Notes under the pieces: generated by a model | The model's database searches: none | Seen by the model: the letters and a program-made list of their open reading frames with translations, nothing else | What the model was told of the DNA's origin: nothing | From: Lachnospiraceae bacterium | GTDB taxonomy: Bacteria > Bacillota > Clostridia > Lachnospirales > Lachnospiraceae | Assembly (NCBI GenBank): GCA_015057865.1 | Contig: SVDH01000011.1 | Location: forward strand, 1-64,000 | Reading direction: 5' to 3' | DNA: 64,000 nucleotides | Translations under genes and position numbers: made by a program | Part shown: positions 26,930 to 35,684 of the stretch, piece by piece | Numbering within the stretch: position 1 is the first letter of the stretch | How the letters are laid out: every line of letters starts with the position of its first letter

Positions 26930-26998
26930 GTCGCGGGGACGGTTCTTTTGACTCATTCTCATATGAAATGAGTCAAAAGAACCGTCCCCGTGGCTCAT
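26926..26998. repeat. REP/RAYT-like palindromic element between convergent genes
   Basis: Two 32-base arms (26926-26957 and 26967-26998) are inverted copies with two mismatches around a 9-base centre. The core GGGGACGGTTCTTTTGACTC is, from memory, a repeat type scattered in many clostridial genomes near REP-associated transposases. ATGAG at each outer end supplies the TGA stop codon of both flanking convergent genes. As RNA it forms a long hairpin and may act as a bidirectional terminator. Confidence 0.85.
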
Positions 26999-27501
26999 CC
27001 AATCGTCTTCAACTTTGCCGTCGGCAACGCATCTTCTGTAATGGAGAGGATCGCATAAGTCCCTTTCCGGGGGATCTGACGCGGTCTGGCAACGCTGCCC
27101 GGATTTAATAACAGCATCCCTTCTTCTGTCAGATTCTGCGGCACGTGGGAATGTCCGAAACAGACCACGTCCGCATATTTTTCTTTTCCGGCATAAAAGA
27201 TCAGATCATCCCTGTAGTCCACGTGATACCGGTGCCCATGGTTGATGAAAATATTGTAATACCCGATCTTTACCGTCAGGCTTTCCGGATAACTCCCGGA
27301 ATAATCACAGTTTCCCGCAACTGCATAGACCGGAATGTCTGCATCCAGAACACCTTCCAGCACACCGCAGACATCGCCGCAATGGATCAGCGCGTCCACA
27401 TCCGGTTCCTTTTTTAAAATCTGATTGATCAGGCGGTTGTCTCCGTGTGTATCAGAAACGACCAGGATCTTATATTCACTTTTTTTCGGTAATTGTTTCA
27501 C
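26995..27501 (-). CDS. Metallophosphoesterase, YfcE/MJ0936 family
   Basis: 168 residues. The binuclear-metal motifs are complete: VVSDTHGD (about 14-21), IHCGDVCGVL, AVAGNCDYSG, NHGHRYH and FGHSHVPQ. Family members hydrolyse phosphodiesters of small substrates in vitro; the natural substrate is unknown. The start is GTG at 27501, overlapping the stop of the upstream GTPase-NYN gene, with GGAGGAAG nine bases before it; the two are translationally coupled. Its TGA stop lies inside the palindromic repeat. Confidence 0.9.
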   Translation of the reverse strand: MKQLPKKSEYKILVVSDTHGDNRLINQILKKEPDVDALIHCGDVCGVLEGVLDADIPVYAVAGNCDYSGSYPESLTVKIGYYNIFINHGHRYHVDYRDDLIFYAGKEKYADVVCFGHSHVPQNLTEEGMLLLNPGSVARPRQIPRKGTYAILSITEDALPTAKLKTIG

Positions 27502-30293
27502 TGTTCGTCTTCCTCCCCGAGCCGCATCCGCTCGAGCATCTTTGCTTCTTCTTTTGGCAGATGGTCAAACAATCTTGTTTTCATGCTGTTACGCTGCTCC
27601 AGAAATGCCCGCACTTCTATCTTTGCCTGCTCCACTTCTGCCTTTAGTTCCGACGCAGACATCCGGCGCGCTCCATGCCCCCATATGATGATCTGTTCCA
27701 GTCCGTCGGAAGTCGCTACTGTCACGTCATTATTCTTTCCGATCTTTCTGGTGACGCGCTCGATATAGGCATCGGCTGTTTCCGCCTCCTTTGTGTAGAC
27801 TACATCGATGTTGTGATAGCGGTAAACACGTTCCTGTCCGCCCTTGACTTTGTAGGCATCAAACACAACGATCAGATGCCCCTGTCTGCTCCCGTGAAAT
27901 TCCGAAAGGATATCCATCAGCGCATCCCGTGAACTGTCAAGGTTCTCCTTTGCAAGCGCTTTTAATTCTTCCCATGCATGGATGATGTTATATCCGTCTA
28001 CCAGCAAAAAAACCTCGCCCGGCGTTTTTTCTCTCTTTTGATATTTACTGTCAGACTGCGGCTGTACGAGGCTTCCCGAAGCCAATCCTTTCGGATTCGA
28101 AGCGTGCCTGCCTTGTTTGCCTGCCTCCTCCCTGCCACCGTAAGTCCGTTCAAAGATCTCCTGCAGTTCTTTGTCCTCCGCAGAAAATGCAGACACTGCG
28201 CTGACAGTTTTTTCTGCACCTGGTACACTGACAACACCTGTTGCACTGACGACATTATCGGCATCACCATTGTCAGTATCTTCTTCGTCGTCTTTCAGTT
28301 CTACGCCACTTTCCACGCGGCATTTTTCAGGCACCTCGTCCCATGGCACATAAAGCGCCGCTCCCTTTTCACAAAACAGCGAAGAGGACGGATTATCAAG
28401 ATCCGCATCCGGATCGTAAGCGATCTTTTCAATCACCTTGTCCGCGTTTTGGCATGGCTGATATCCGGCAAAGCGAAGACTCAGCTTCCCCAGTCCGCCT
28501 GTATAGGCCTGCACTTCTCTGCCGTAATCCTGCATCAATGCGACCGGTGCCTGTCCGGTAAGAACCGCTTTGTCCGCATCCATCACCGGGTCTTCTAACG
28601 AGCCTCCCATATTCCGAACATCAGTCATCGCGCGTCCAACCTGTCCGGAAGGCAATTCCAGCCAGAAAGCAAACATCGGCTCAAGCAAGATATTATCCGC
28701 CTGCATCAGTCCCTGACGGACCGCTCTCCACGCCGCTTCCCTGAAATCTGCTCCTTCCGAATGCTTTTTGTGCGCCCGTCCGGCGATCAGACTGATCTTT
28801 ACATCCGTTAATACAGCCCCTGTCAGCACGCCGATGTGTTCTTTTTCCATCAGATGTTTCAGTGCTGTTTTCTGCCAGCTCCGATCCAGTAATTCATCCG
28901 GGCACCTGTTTTCATAAACGATTCCGCTCCCGGGCTCCCCCGGCTCGATCAGTACATGCACTTCCGCATAATGACGAAGCGGCTCAAAATGACCGATCCC
29001 GATCACCGGGGCTTTGATCGTCTCCTGAAAGATCACACTGCCCTGCGCAAATGTCACCGATACACCAAACCGGTCCAGGATCTGCTGCTTTAAAATCTCA
29101 ATCTGCACTTCTCCCATCAGGCGTGCATTGATCTCCTGTGCCCGTTCATTCCAGGACACCGCTAGTTCCGGTTCCTCCTGCGAAAGCTCTGCCAGCTTTT
29201 GATAGAAAAGCTTCGGATCCTCTCCCTCCGGCGGAACGATCGTATAGGATAATACCGGCCTGAGGAGCGGTTGATAAGCGCTGCCCGTTTGCCGCCTGTC
29301 GGAAAATGCATCATCACTCTTTCGGTTCTGTTTGTCCGAAGCACCTGTCAGAACATCACCTGCCAGAGCAGAATCCAGTCCGGTCAGTGAAACGATCATT
29401 CCTGCCTTGGCCTCTTTGATCGTTTCAAACCGCTCTCCGTCATAAAGACGGATCTGGCTGACCTTTGCCGTCTCTTTGGAGGAAAGAAAAACCTCCTGTC
29501 TGGCCGATAATGTGCCGCCGGTAACCTTTGCCTCTACGAGGCGCGCGCCCTTCTCATCCCGCACGATCTTAAACACCTTCGCAGCAAAGTCTTCCGGATA
29601 CTCCGGCGCTCTCGTCAAACCCTGTAATGCTTCATAGAATTCCGCCACACCGTCCATGTGAAGGGCCGAACCGAAAAAACATGGCATAACCTTTTTATTT
29701 TGTATCAGATTAGAAAGGATTTCATTCGTCAGCGGTTCTCCCGAAAGATAAGCCTCCATCCACGCTTCATCCAACATCGCCAGTTCTTCCGCAAAAGCTC
29801 CGTCCTTTGCCTGATACGCTGTAAAATCAACACAGATATCGCCAAACGCATCCTTTAGCTGACGCATCAGCGCATCCCGATCCGTCTCCGGCCGGTCCAT
29901 CTTATTGACAAAGATAAAAACAGGCACTTCATAGCGGTCAAGCAATTCAAACAGTGTCCTGGTATGACTCTGCACGCCATCCGTTCCGCTGATGATCAGA
30001 ATCGCATAATCCATCACTGAAAGCGAGCGTTCCATTTCCGCCGAAAAATCCACATGTCCCGGGGTGTCCAGCAGTGTAACGGTATGATCTCCCAAAGGCA
30101 GCAAGGCCGTTTTGGAAAAAATCGTGATTCCGCGTGAGCGCTCCATCCCGTAATAATCAAAAAAAGCATCTTTATGATCTACGCGCCCCAGCTTCCTGGT
30201 CTTTTTGGCCAGATAAAAAAGCCCTTCCGCCAATGTGGTTTTTCCTGCATCCACGTGTGCAAGGATGCCGATTGCAAAATGACCGGTCTGCAT
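27498..30293 (-). CDS. TetM/EF-G-like translational GTPase fused to a NYN (Rae1/YacP-like) nuclease domain
   Basis: 931 residues. Residues 1 to about 660 form a ribosomal-protection-type GTPase: G1 AHVDAGKTT, G3 DTPGHVDF, G4 NKMD, then EF-G domains II-V in TetM-like order (SYTIVPPEGEDPKLFYQKL, GIGHFEPLRHYAEVHV, NMGGSLEDPVMDADKAVL). A low-complexity linker (about 665-755) leads to a C-terminal NYN/PIN-like nuclease domain (about 757-900) with the acidic residues in LLVDGYNIIHAW, VVFDAYK, ETADAYIER and VATSDGLEQ. Rae1/YacP is known to cut mRNA in the ribosomal A site. The fusion suggests a factor that binds the ribosome and cleaves mRNA. It heads a two-gene unit with the phosphoesterase. Confidence 0.92.
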   Translation of the reverse strand: MQTGHFAIGILAHVDAGKTTLAEGLFYLAKKTRKLGRVDHKDAFFDYYGMERSRGITIFSKTALLPLGDHTVTLLDTPGHVDFSAEMERSLSVMDYAILIISGTDGVQSHTRTLFELLDRYEVPVFIFVNKMDRPETDRDALMRQLKDAFGDICVDFTAYQAKDGAFAEELAMLDEAWMEAYLSGEPLTNEILSNLIQNKKVMPCFFGSALHMDGVAEFYEALQGLTRAPEYPEDFAAKVFKIVRDEKGARLVEAKVTGGTLSARQEVFLSSKETAKVSQIRLYDGERFETIKEAKAGMIVSLTGLDSALAGDVLTGASDKQNRKSDDAFSDRRQTGSAYQPLLRPVLSYTIVPPEGEDPKLFYQKLAELSQEEPELAVSWNERAQEINARLMGEVQIEILKQQILDRFGVSVTFAQGSVIFQETIKAPVIGIGHFEPLRHYAEVHVLIEPGEPGSGIVYENRCPDELLDRSWQKTALKHLMEKEHIGVLTGAVLTDVKISLIAGRAHKKHSEGADFREAAWRAVRQGLMQADNILLEPMFAFWLELPSGQVGRAMTDVRNMGGSLEDPVMDADKAVLTGQAPVALMQDYGREVQAYTGGLGKLSLRFAGYQPCQNADKVIEKIAYDPDADLDNPSSSLFCEKGAALYVPWDEVPEKCRVESGVELKDDEEDTDNGDADNVVSATGVVSVPGAEKTVSAVSAFSAEDKELQEIFERTYGGREEAGKQGRHASNPKGLASGSLVQPQSDSKYQKREKTPGEVFLLVDGYNIIHAWEELKALAKENLDSSRDALMDILSEFHGSRQGHLIVVFDAYKVKGGQERVYRYHNIDVVYTKEAETADAYIERVTRKIGKNNDVTVATSDGLEQIIIWGHGARRMSASELKAEVEQAKIEVRAFLEQRNSMKTRLFDHLPKEEAKMLERMRLGEEDEQ

Positions 30294-30396
30294 TCGTTAA
30301 ATAATCCTTTCTGAAATCAAGATTCCAATCAGATCTGCATCTGATGTATTTCGCATTATAACACAATTTATGCTTTTGTCCTATTTCTCGCTGTCC

Positions 30397-30444
30397 GTTG
30401 CACTGTTTAACGAGCAGTGCAACTCATAGATGCTTCGCATCTAT
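30397..30444. other. Tandem stem-loops in the gap before the response-regulator terminator
   Basis: GTTGCACTG-N9-CAGTGCAAC (30397-30423, 9 bp) is followed at once by ATAGATGC-TTC-GCATCTAT (30426-30444, 8 bp perfect). A third short stem GTGC-TGTC-GCAC follows near 30453-30464. An inverted copy of CGAGCAGTGCAA occurs at about 30526-30537, on the other side of the terminator. No ORF lies in 30294-30547. The set may be a small dispersed repeat. Confidence 0.55.
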
Positions 30445-30477
30445 TTCGTGTCGTGCTGTCGCACTATAATACGCCAG

Positions 30478-30519
30478 AAAAAAACCAGCAGTTCATGCAA
30501 GCATGACTGCTGGTTTTTC
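30478..30519. terminator. Bidirectional terminator after the two-component operon
   Basis: AAAACCAGCAGT pairs with ACTGCTGGTTTT, with CATGC/GCATG stacked inside, giving a hairpin flanked by A- and T-runs on both strands. Confidence 0.85.
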
Positions 30520-30547
30520 TTCCGTATTGCACTGCTCGTAGCTGTCG

Positions 30548-31237
30548 TCATATCTTAAATCTGTAGCCCACACCCCAGATGGTTTCAATGTACTGTGGCT
30601 TGGAAGTATTGATCTCGATCTTTTCGCGGATCTTCTTGATGTGTACGGTAACGGTCGCAACATCACCGATGGATTCCATATCCCAGATCTCACGGAAGAG
30701 CTCATCCTTGGTAAACACATGGTTCGGATGCTGTGCAAGGAAGGTCAGAAGATCGAATTCCTTGGTCGTAAACTGTTTTTCTTCGTCATTGACCCAGACT
30801 CTTCTGGCTGTCTTGTCGATCTTTAAGCCCCGGATCTCAACGATGTCGTTCTGTTCCGCAGCGCTGCCGATCAGTCTTTCATATCTGGACAGATGTGCTT
30901 TCACACGCGCCACAAGCTCACTCGGCGAGAACGGCTTGGTAATATAGTCATCCGCTCCGAGTCCAAGTCCGCGGATCTTGTCAATGTCATCCTTTTTGGC
31001 AGACACCATCAGGACCGGTGTGTTCTTAACCTCACGGATCTGCTTACAGATCTCAAATCCGTCTGTGCCCGGCAGCATCAAATCCAGAATGTACATATCA
31101 AAATCTTCCGCCAATGCGCGCTCTAACCCTTTCGTTCCGTCCTGTTCTGTCTCAACTTCAAACCCTGAAAGCTCAAGATAATCCCGCTCCAGGTCAGCAA
31201 TCGCTTCTTCATCTTCAATGATTAAAATTCGGCTCAT
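30548..31237 (-). CDS. Response regulator, OmpR/PhoB family
   Basis: 229 residues. The receiver domain (1-115) has the acidic pair IIEDEE, the phospho-acceptor Asp in MYILDLMLPGTDG and Lys in MVSAKKDD. The C-terminal winged helix (about 128-228) has WVNDEEKQFTTKEFDLL and TVTVHIKKIREKIE. The start at 31237 follows AGGAGGAAATTT; an upstream extension is not supported. It pairs with the histidine kinase gene 37 bases upstream. No target is evident. Confidence 0.95.
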   Translation of the reverse strand: MSRILIIEDEEAIADLERDYLELSGFEVETEQDGTKGLERALAEDFDMYILDLMLPGTDGFEICKQIREVKNTPVLMVSAKKDDIDKIRGLGLGADDYITKPFSPSELVARVKAHLSRYERLIGSAAEQNDIVEIRGLKIDKTARRVWVNDEEKQFTTKEFDLLTFLAQHPNHVFTKDELFREIWDMESIGDVATVTVHIKKIREKIEINTSKPQYIETIWGVGYRFKI

Positions 31238-31274
31238 AAATTTCCTCCTGTTCGTATATCGAATTGTTCCTTTA

Positions 31275-32852
31275 TTACAAAACGGTATCAACGTATTTTC
31301 TCAATACGAAATACATGGTCGTTCCGACGCCTTCTTTGCTGGTAGCCCAGATCCTTCCGCCATGGTCTTCCACGATTTTCTTTACAATGGAAAGGCCAAT
31401 GCCGCTTCCGCCGGTTTTGGAATTCCTTGATGCATCTGTCCGGTAGAACCGGTCAAAGATGTACGGAAGATCTTTCAGGGCAATGCCCCGTCCGTTATCA
31501 TCGATCTCGACCTGCACAAAATCACCGACATCCTTTAAACGGATTCCGATCAGTTTATATGGCTTGTCCATATATTTCACGCCGTTCGAAATGATGTTAT
31601 TGATCACGCGCATGATCTGCTCCGGATCCGCGATGATCTGCACATCGTCGTCAACATTGTTCTCATATGTAAGCTTAATGCCCTGTGTTTCAAGGTCGAT
31701 CCCGATATCCTCGATGCAGTCGTCAAAATATGCCTTGGCGTTGATCTTGTCAAAGTTATACGGAATTCTGTTCGCATCGATATTCGAATACAGCGTCAGC
31801 TCATTGATCAGGCGATCCATCTCATTGGCTTTGTTGTAGATCGTCTGCACATATCGGTTCAACTTCTCAGGCGTATCCGCAACGCCGTCAACCAGTCCTT
31901 CCGCATAGCCTTTGACTGCCGTGATCGGCGTCTTCAGATCGTGTGCGATATTGCTGATCAAAACGCGGTTTTCCTGCTCGCTGCGCACTCTTTCTTCTGT
32001 GGACTCTTTCAGTCTCTGGCGCATCTCCTCGAAGTTTCTGGTCAGCTCACCGATCTCGTCTTCACTGTCGGACTCGATCGTAAAATCGAGATTTCCTTCT
32101 TTGATATTCTGCGTCGCTTTCTGGAGCTTACTGATCGGCCTGGTCATGCTCTGGTAGATCCAGACCGTCATGCAGACTGCCGTAATACCAAGGACCAGCA
32201 CAACCAGCACAACGATCTCAATGATCAGCTGTTTGACTTCCGGCAGAACACTGCTTGAAGATGTCACGATAAAGGCGCTTGCTTCCTGACCGTCAGGTGT
32301 TACAAAATCAAGCTGCTTTAAAAGCGACTGTGTCTCTCCACTCAGATAATATCCGCCGTCTGCACCGGTCTCCCCGCCGCCATAACCATAGGCCGGCAGT
32401 ACACTGTTCCATTCTTCATCTGTCATCGGGAAGCCTGCGCCAGTATCCTGATTGGCGTCTTTCGGCTCTTTCGCATCCGGCTTAGAATCATTTCCCTGGG
32501 CTTCCTGTACAAATGTGTCCCCATTGAAGATGATCTGGTCCCCTTTGCGCACGATCAGAAAGGACCGCTTATCCCTAAGCTCCTGATTTTTTTGATTCAG
32601 ATACGCTTCACTGGTCAACGTCCCCGGTTCCGTTTTCGCCAGTTCTTCCATCTCATCATAATCACTGCGTGTGTACTGGTTCATGACCAATACGGAATTA
32701 TTAAAAATAGTCTGTGACTCTTCGATCCCATAAGTCTTCTGTGCCGAGCGCACATGCAGGTGGTAAAAACCAAACAGAATACCACACATCAACGCGATCG
32801 GCAAAAAGATGATAATACAAAACGAGATCACAAGACGGGTTTTTAATCTCAC
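31275..32852 (-). CDS. Sensor histidine kinase
   Basis: 525 residues. An N-terminal membrane segment (about 8-28) and a second one (about 207-231: LIIEIVVLVVLVLGITAVCM) enclose an extracytoplasmic sensor of about 180 residues with an Asp/Gly-rich middle. HAMP (about 232-285), HisKA with ISNIAHDLKTPITAVKGY (phospho-His) and HATPase with NIISNGVKYMDKP, DNGRGIALKDLPYIFDRF and GGSGIGLSIVKKI follow. The signal sensed is not evident. Confidence 0.94.
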   Translation of the reverse strand: MRLKTRLVISFCIIIFLPIALMCGILFGFYHLHVRSAQKTYGIEESQTIFNNSVLVMNQYTRSDYDEMEELAKTEPGTLTSEAYLNQKNQELRDKRSFLIVRKGDQIIFNGDTFVQEAQGNDSKPDAKEPKDANQDTGAGFPMTDEEWNSVLPAYGYGGGETGADGGYYLSGETQSLLKQLDFVTPDGQEASAFIVTSSSSVLPEVKQLIIEIVVLVVLVLGITAVCMTVWIYQSMTRPISKLQKATQNIKEGNLDFTIESDSEDEIGELTRNFEEMRQRLKESTEERVRSEQENRVLISNIAHDLKTPITAVKGYAEGLVDGVADTPEKLNRYVQTIYNKANEMDRLINELTLYSNIDANRIPYNFDKINAKAYFDDCIEDIGIDLETQGIKLTYENNVDDDVQIIADPEQIMRVINNIISNGVKYMDKPYKLIGIRLKDVGDFVQVEIDDNGRGIALKDLPYIFDRFYRTDASRNSKTGGSGIGLSIVKKIVEDHGGRIWATSKEGVGTTMYFVLRKYVDTVL

Positions 32853-32969
32853 TGTTAATCTACTCCATCATTTCTATTGTTATATCATATATGATAAATG
32901 TGACCATTTCATGTAGGTGATTATATCATAGATAAGAAATGGATAATAATTAAATTTTTATTGCTTGCA

Positions 32970-33009
32970 ACACACAAAGACAGCCGCCTCTTTCAAAGAG
33001 ACGGCTGTC
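32970..33009 (-). terminator. Terminator of metK
   Basis: GACAGCCG(T)CTCTT...AAGAG(G)CGGCTGTC hairpin at 32979-33009, followed on the minus strand by TTTGTGTG, about 20 bases past the metK stop codon. Confidence 0.8.
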
Positions 33010-33030
33010 AATCAAATCATATGATCCATC

Positions 33031-34218
33031 TTACAGATATTTTTTCAGGTCTTCTACCTTATCAAGTGCTTCCCACGGAAGATCTACGTCGGTACGTCCG
33101 AAGTGTCCGTAAGCTGCTGTCGCGCGATAGATCGGGCGGCGAAGGTCAAGCATCTTGATGATGCCTGCCGGACGAAGATCAAAGTTCTCACGAACGATCT
33201 CGCCAAGCTTTTCATTAGAAACTTTGCCGGTTCCAAAGGAATCTACCATGATGGATGTCGGCTGTGCAACACCGATCGCATAGGAAAGCTGAATCTCACA
33301 ACGATCCGCCAGGCCTGCTGCTACCAGGTTCTTTGCAACATAACGTGCTGCATATGCAGCGGAACGGTCAACCTTTGTGCAGTCCTTTCCGGAGAAAGCA
33401 CCGCCGCCATGACGGGCAAATCCGCCATAGGTGTCAACGATGATCTTACGACCTGTCAGGCCGGCATCACCATGCGGTCCGCCGATTACGAAACGGCCGG
33501 TCGGATTGATGAAGAACTTGGTCTGATCATCGATCATCTCTGCCGGAAGAACCTCATCAAATACATACTTTTTGATATCCTCATGGATCTGTTCCTGTGT
33601 CACATCAGAATCATGCTGTGTGGAAAGAACAACTGCCTCAAGACGTTTCGGCACACCATTCTCATCATACTCTACGGAAACCTGTGTTTTTCCGTCCGGA
33701 CGAAGGTAATCAAGTGTTCCGTCCTTACGAACTTCTGTCAGGCGCAGTGCCAGACGATGTGCCAGGCTGATCGGATACGGCATAAATTCAGGTGTCTCAT
33801 TTGTCGCATAACCGAACATCATACCCTGATCGCCAGCGCCGATTGCTTCGAGCTGTTCATCTGTCATCTGGTTTTCTCTTGCTTCCAGTGCTTTGTCAAC
33901 ACCCATAGCAATATCCGGAGACTGCTTGTCAAGCGCTACCATAACCGCGCATGTGTTGCCGTCAAATCCGGTTGCAGCATCGTCATAACCGATGCCATTG
34001 ACTGTCTCGCGAACGATTGACGGGATGTCAAGCTGAGCCTTCGTGGTGATCTCGCCTGTGACCATAACAAAACCTGTGCAAGTAGTGGACTCGCAAGCCA
34101 CACGGCTCATCGGGTCCTGTGCGATGCAGGCATCCAGGATCGCGTCAGAGATCGCATCGCAGACCTTATCCGGATGTCCTTCAGTAACTGATTCAGAAGT
34201 AAATAATAATTTTTCCAT
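33031..34218 (-). CDS. metK: S-adenosylmethionine synthetase
   Basis: 395 residues, full length. It makes SAM from methionine and ATP. It shows [32 protein letters not shown] (signature 1) and [19 protein letters not shown] (signature 2). No SAM riboswitch is visible in the 73-base gap upstream, which instead has a GCTGAAA-TGC-TTTCAGC stem at the end of murA. AAGGAG precedes the ATG. Confidence 0.97.
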   Translation of the reverse strand: MEKLLFTSESVTEGHPDKVCDAISDAILDACIAQDPMSRVACESTTCTGFVMVTGEITTKAQLDIPSIVRETVNGIGYDDAATGFDGNTCAVMVALDKQSPDIAMGVDKALEARENQMTDEQLEAIGAGDQGMMFGYATNETPEFMPYPISLAHRLALRLTEVRKDGTLDYLRPDGKTQVSVEYDENGVPKRLEAVVLSTQHDSDVTQEQIHEDIKKYVFDEVLPAEMIDDQTKFFINPTGRFVIGGPHGDAGLTGRKIIVDTYGGFARHGGGAFSGKDCTKVDRSAAYAARYVAKNLVAAGLADRCEIQLSYAIGVAQPTSIMVDSFGTGKVSNEKLGEIVRENFDLRPAGIIKMLDLRRPIYRATAAYGHFGRTDVDLPWEALDKVEDLKKYL

Positions 34219-34291
34219 GTTCTCCTTACCCTATACGGGCCCTTTCTAACTCTTGTCTTCTTGGAACCGCTGAAAGCATTTCAGCATATCT

Positions 34292-35584
34292 TTATGAAAT
34301 CATCAGTTTGAATTTCTGGATTTCTTTTTCAGAACTTACCTTTTTGATCTGCCCGCCAAGGGAGGCAAGCTTCTCTTCAAAACGCTCATATCCGCGTTCA
34401 ATATAATAAATATCATCGACGATCGTGATGCCCTCTGCTGCCAGACCGGCAATTACAAGTGCCGCGCCTGCACGAAGATCCGGCGCACTGACCCTGGCGC
34501 CCGAATACTTCTCTACGCCATTGATGATCGCGATATTGCTTTCTACCTTAATATTAGCTCCCATTTTATTAAGCTCATCCACATATTTGAACCGGTTTTC
34601 AAATATGCTTTCCGTAATGGTGCTCGTTCCATGCGCAATGCCTAAAACCACACCCATCTGCGGCTGCATATCTGTCGGGAATCCCGGATAAGCCAATGTC
34701 GTCACCTGTGTATGACGAAGCGGGTTCTTTGCGATAACACGAACTGCGTCATCATACTCTTTCAATTCACAGCCAACCTCAATCAGCTTTGCAGAAGTTG
34801 CCTCCAGATGCTTCGGAATAACATTTTTTACCAGAACATCGCCATGTGTCGCAGCTGCTGCGTACATATAGGTACCGGCTTCGATCTGGTCAGAAATGAT
34901 CGTATAATCTGTCTTATAAAGCTTGGAAACGCCTTGGATACGGATCACGTCCGTACCGGCACCGCGGATGCTTGCGCCCATGCGGTTCAACAGGTTCGCC
35001 ACGTCTACGACGTGCGGCTCTTTTGCGGCATTCTCAATGATCGTCCGGCCCTCTGCCAGGGCAGCTGCCATCATGATATTGATCGTCGCTCCAACGGAAA
35101 CCTTATCCAGATAAATATGTGTGCCCTTCAGTTCATCCGCTTTTGCAATCACCTGCCCATGGGCAATATCCACCTGTACGCCAAGTGCACGGAACCCTTT
35201 CAGATGCAGATCGATCGGTCTTGCGCCAATCGCACATCCGCCCGGCAAAGCCACCTGCGCTTCTCTATATTTTCCGATCAAAGCACCCAGCAGATAATAG
35301 GACGCTCTGATCTTTCTGATGTATTCGTCATCCACATTAACAGTGTTGATATACTTACCGTTAATGCGAACCGTATGTCTGTCCGGACGTTCTACGATCG
35401 CACCGATGTGCTCGATCGCTTTTAACATAACATTGATGTCACGAACGTCTGGCAGGTTTTCTATTGTAACAGTTTCGTCCGCCATGACAGCCGCAGCAAT
35501 GATCGCAAGCGCAGCATTCTTTGCTCCGCCGATCTCAACTTCACCTGTCAAAGGCGTACCACCTTTGATTACATATTGATCCAT
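34292..35584 (-). CDS. murA: UDP-N-acetylglucosamine 1-carboxyvinyltransferase MurA
   Basis: 430 residues. It performs the first committed step of peptidoglycan synthesis (transfer of enolpyruvate from PEP). The catalytic cysteine, target of fosfomycin, is in GGCAIGARPIDLHL (about residue 117). GGTPLTGEVEIGGAKNAAL is the N-terminal substrate block. It lies about 100 bases downstream of mfd, ahead of metK. Confidence 0.96.
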   Translation of the reverse strand: MDQYVIKGGTPLTGEVEIGGAKNAALAIIAAAVMADETVTIENLPDVRDINVMLKAIEHIGAIVERPDRHTVRINGKYINTVNVDDEYIRKIRASYYLLGALIGKYREAQVALPGGCAIGARPIDLHLKGFRALGVQVDIAHGQVIAKADELKGTHIYLDKVSVGATINIMMAAALAEGRTIIENAAKEPHVVDVANLLNRMGASIRGAGTDVIRIQGVSKLYKTDYTIISDQIEAGTYMYAAAATHGDVLVKNVIPKHLEATSAKLIEVGCELKEYDDAVRVIAKNPLRHTQVTTLAYPGFPTDMQPQMGVVLGIAHGTSTITESIFENRFKYVDELNKMGANIKVESNIAIINGVEKYSGARVSAPDLRAGAALVIAGLAAEGITIVDDIYYIERGYERFEEKLASLGGQIKKVSSEKEIQKFKLMIS

Positions 35585-35684
35585 AAATATTCACCCCATA
35601 TTATGGTTCGAAGAACATAACGTCATATTATAAAAATGAATTCCCGTTTTTGTCAAGTATCCTGCAGTCGAAAACCCCGTTTTG

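Noticed and set aside
33103..34020. 305-codon plus-strand frame opposite metK
   Set aside because: metK is complete and certain on the minus strand; the antisense frame has no motif.
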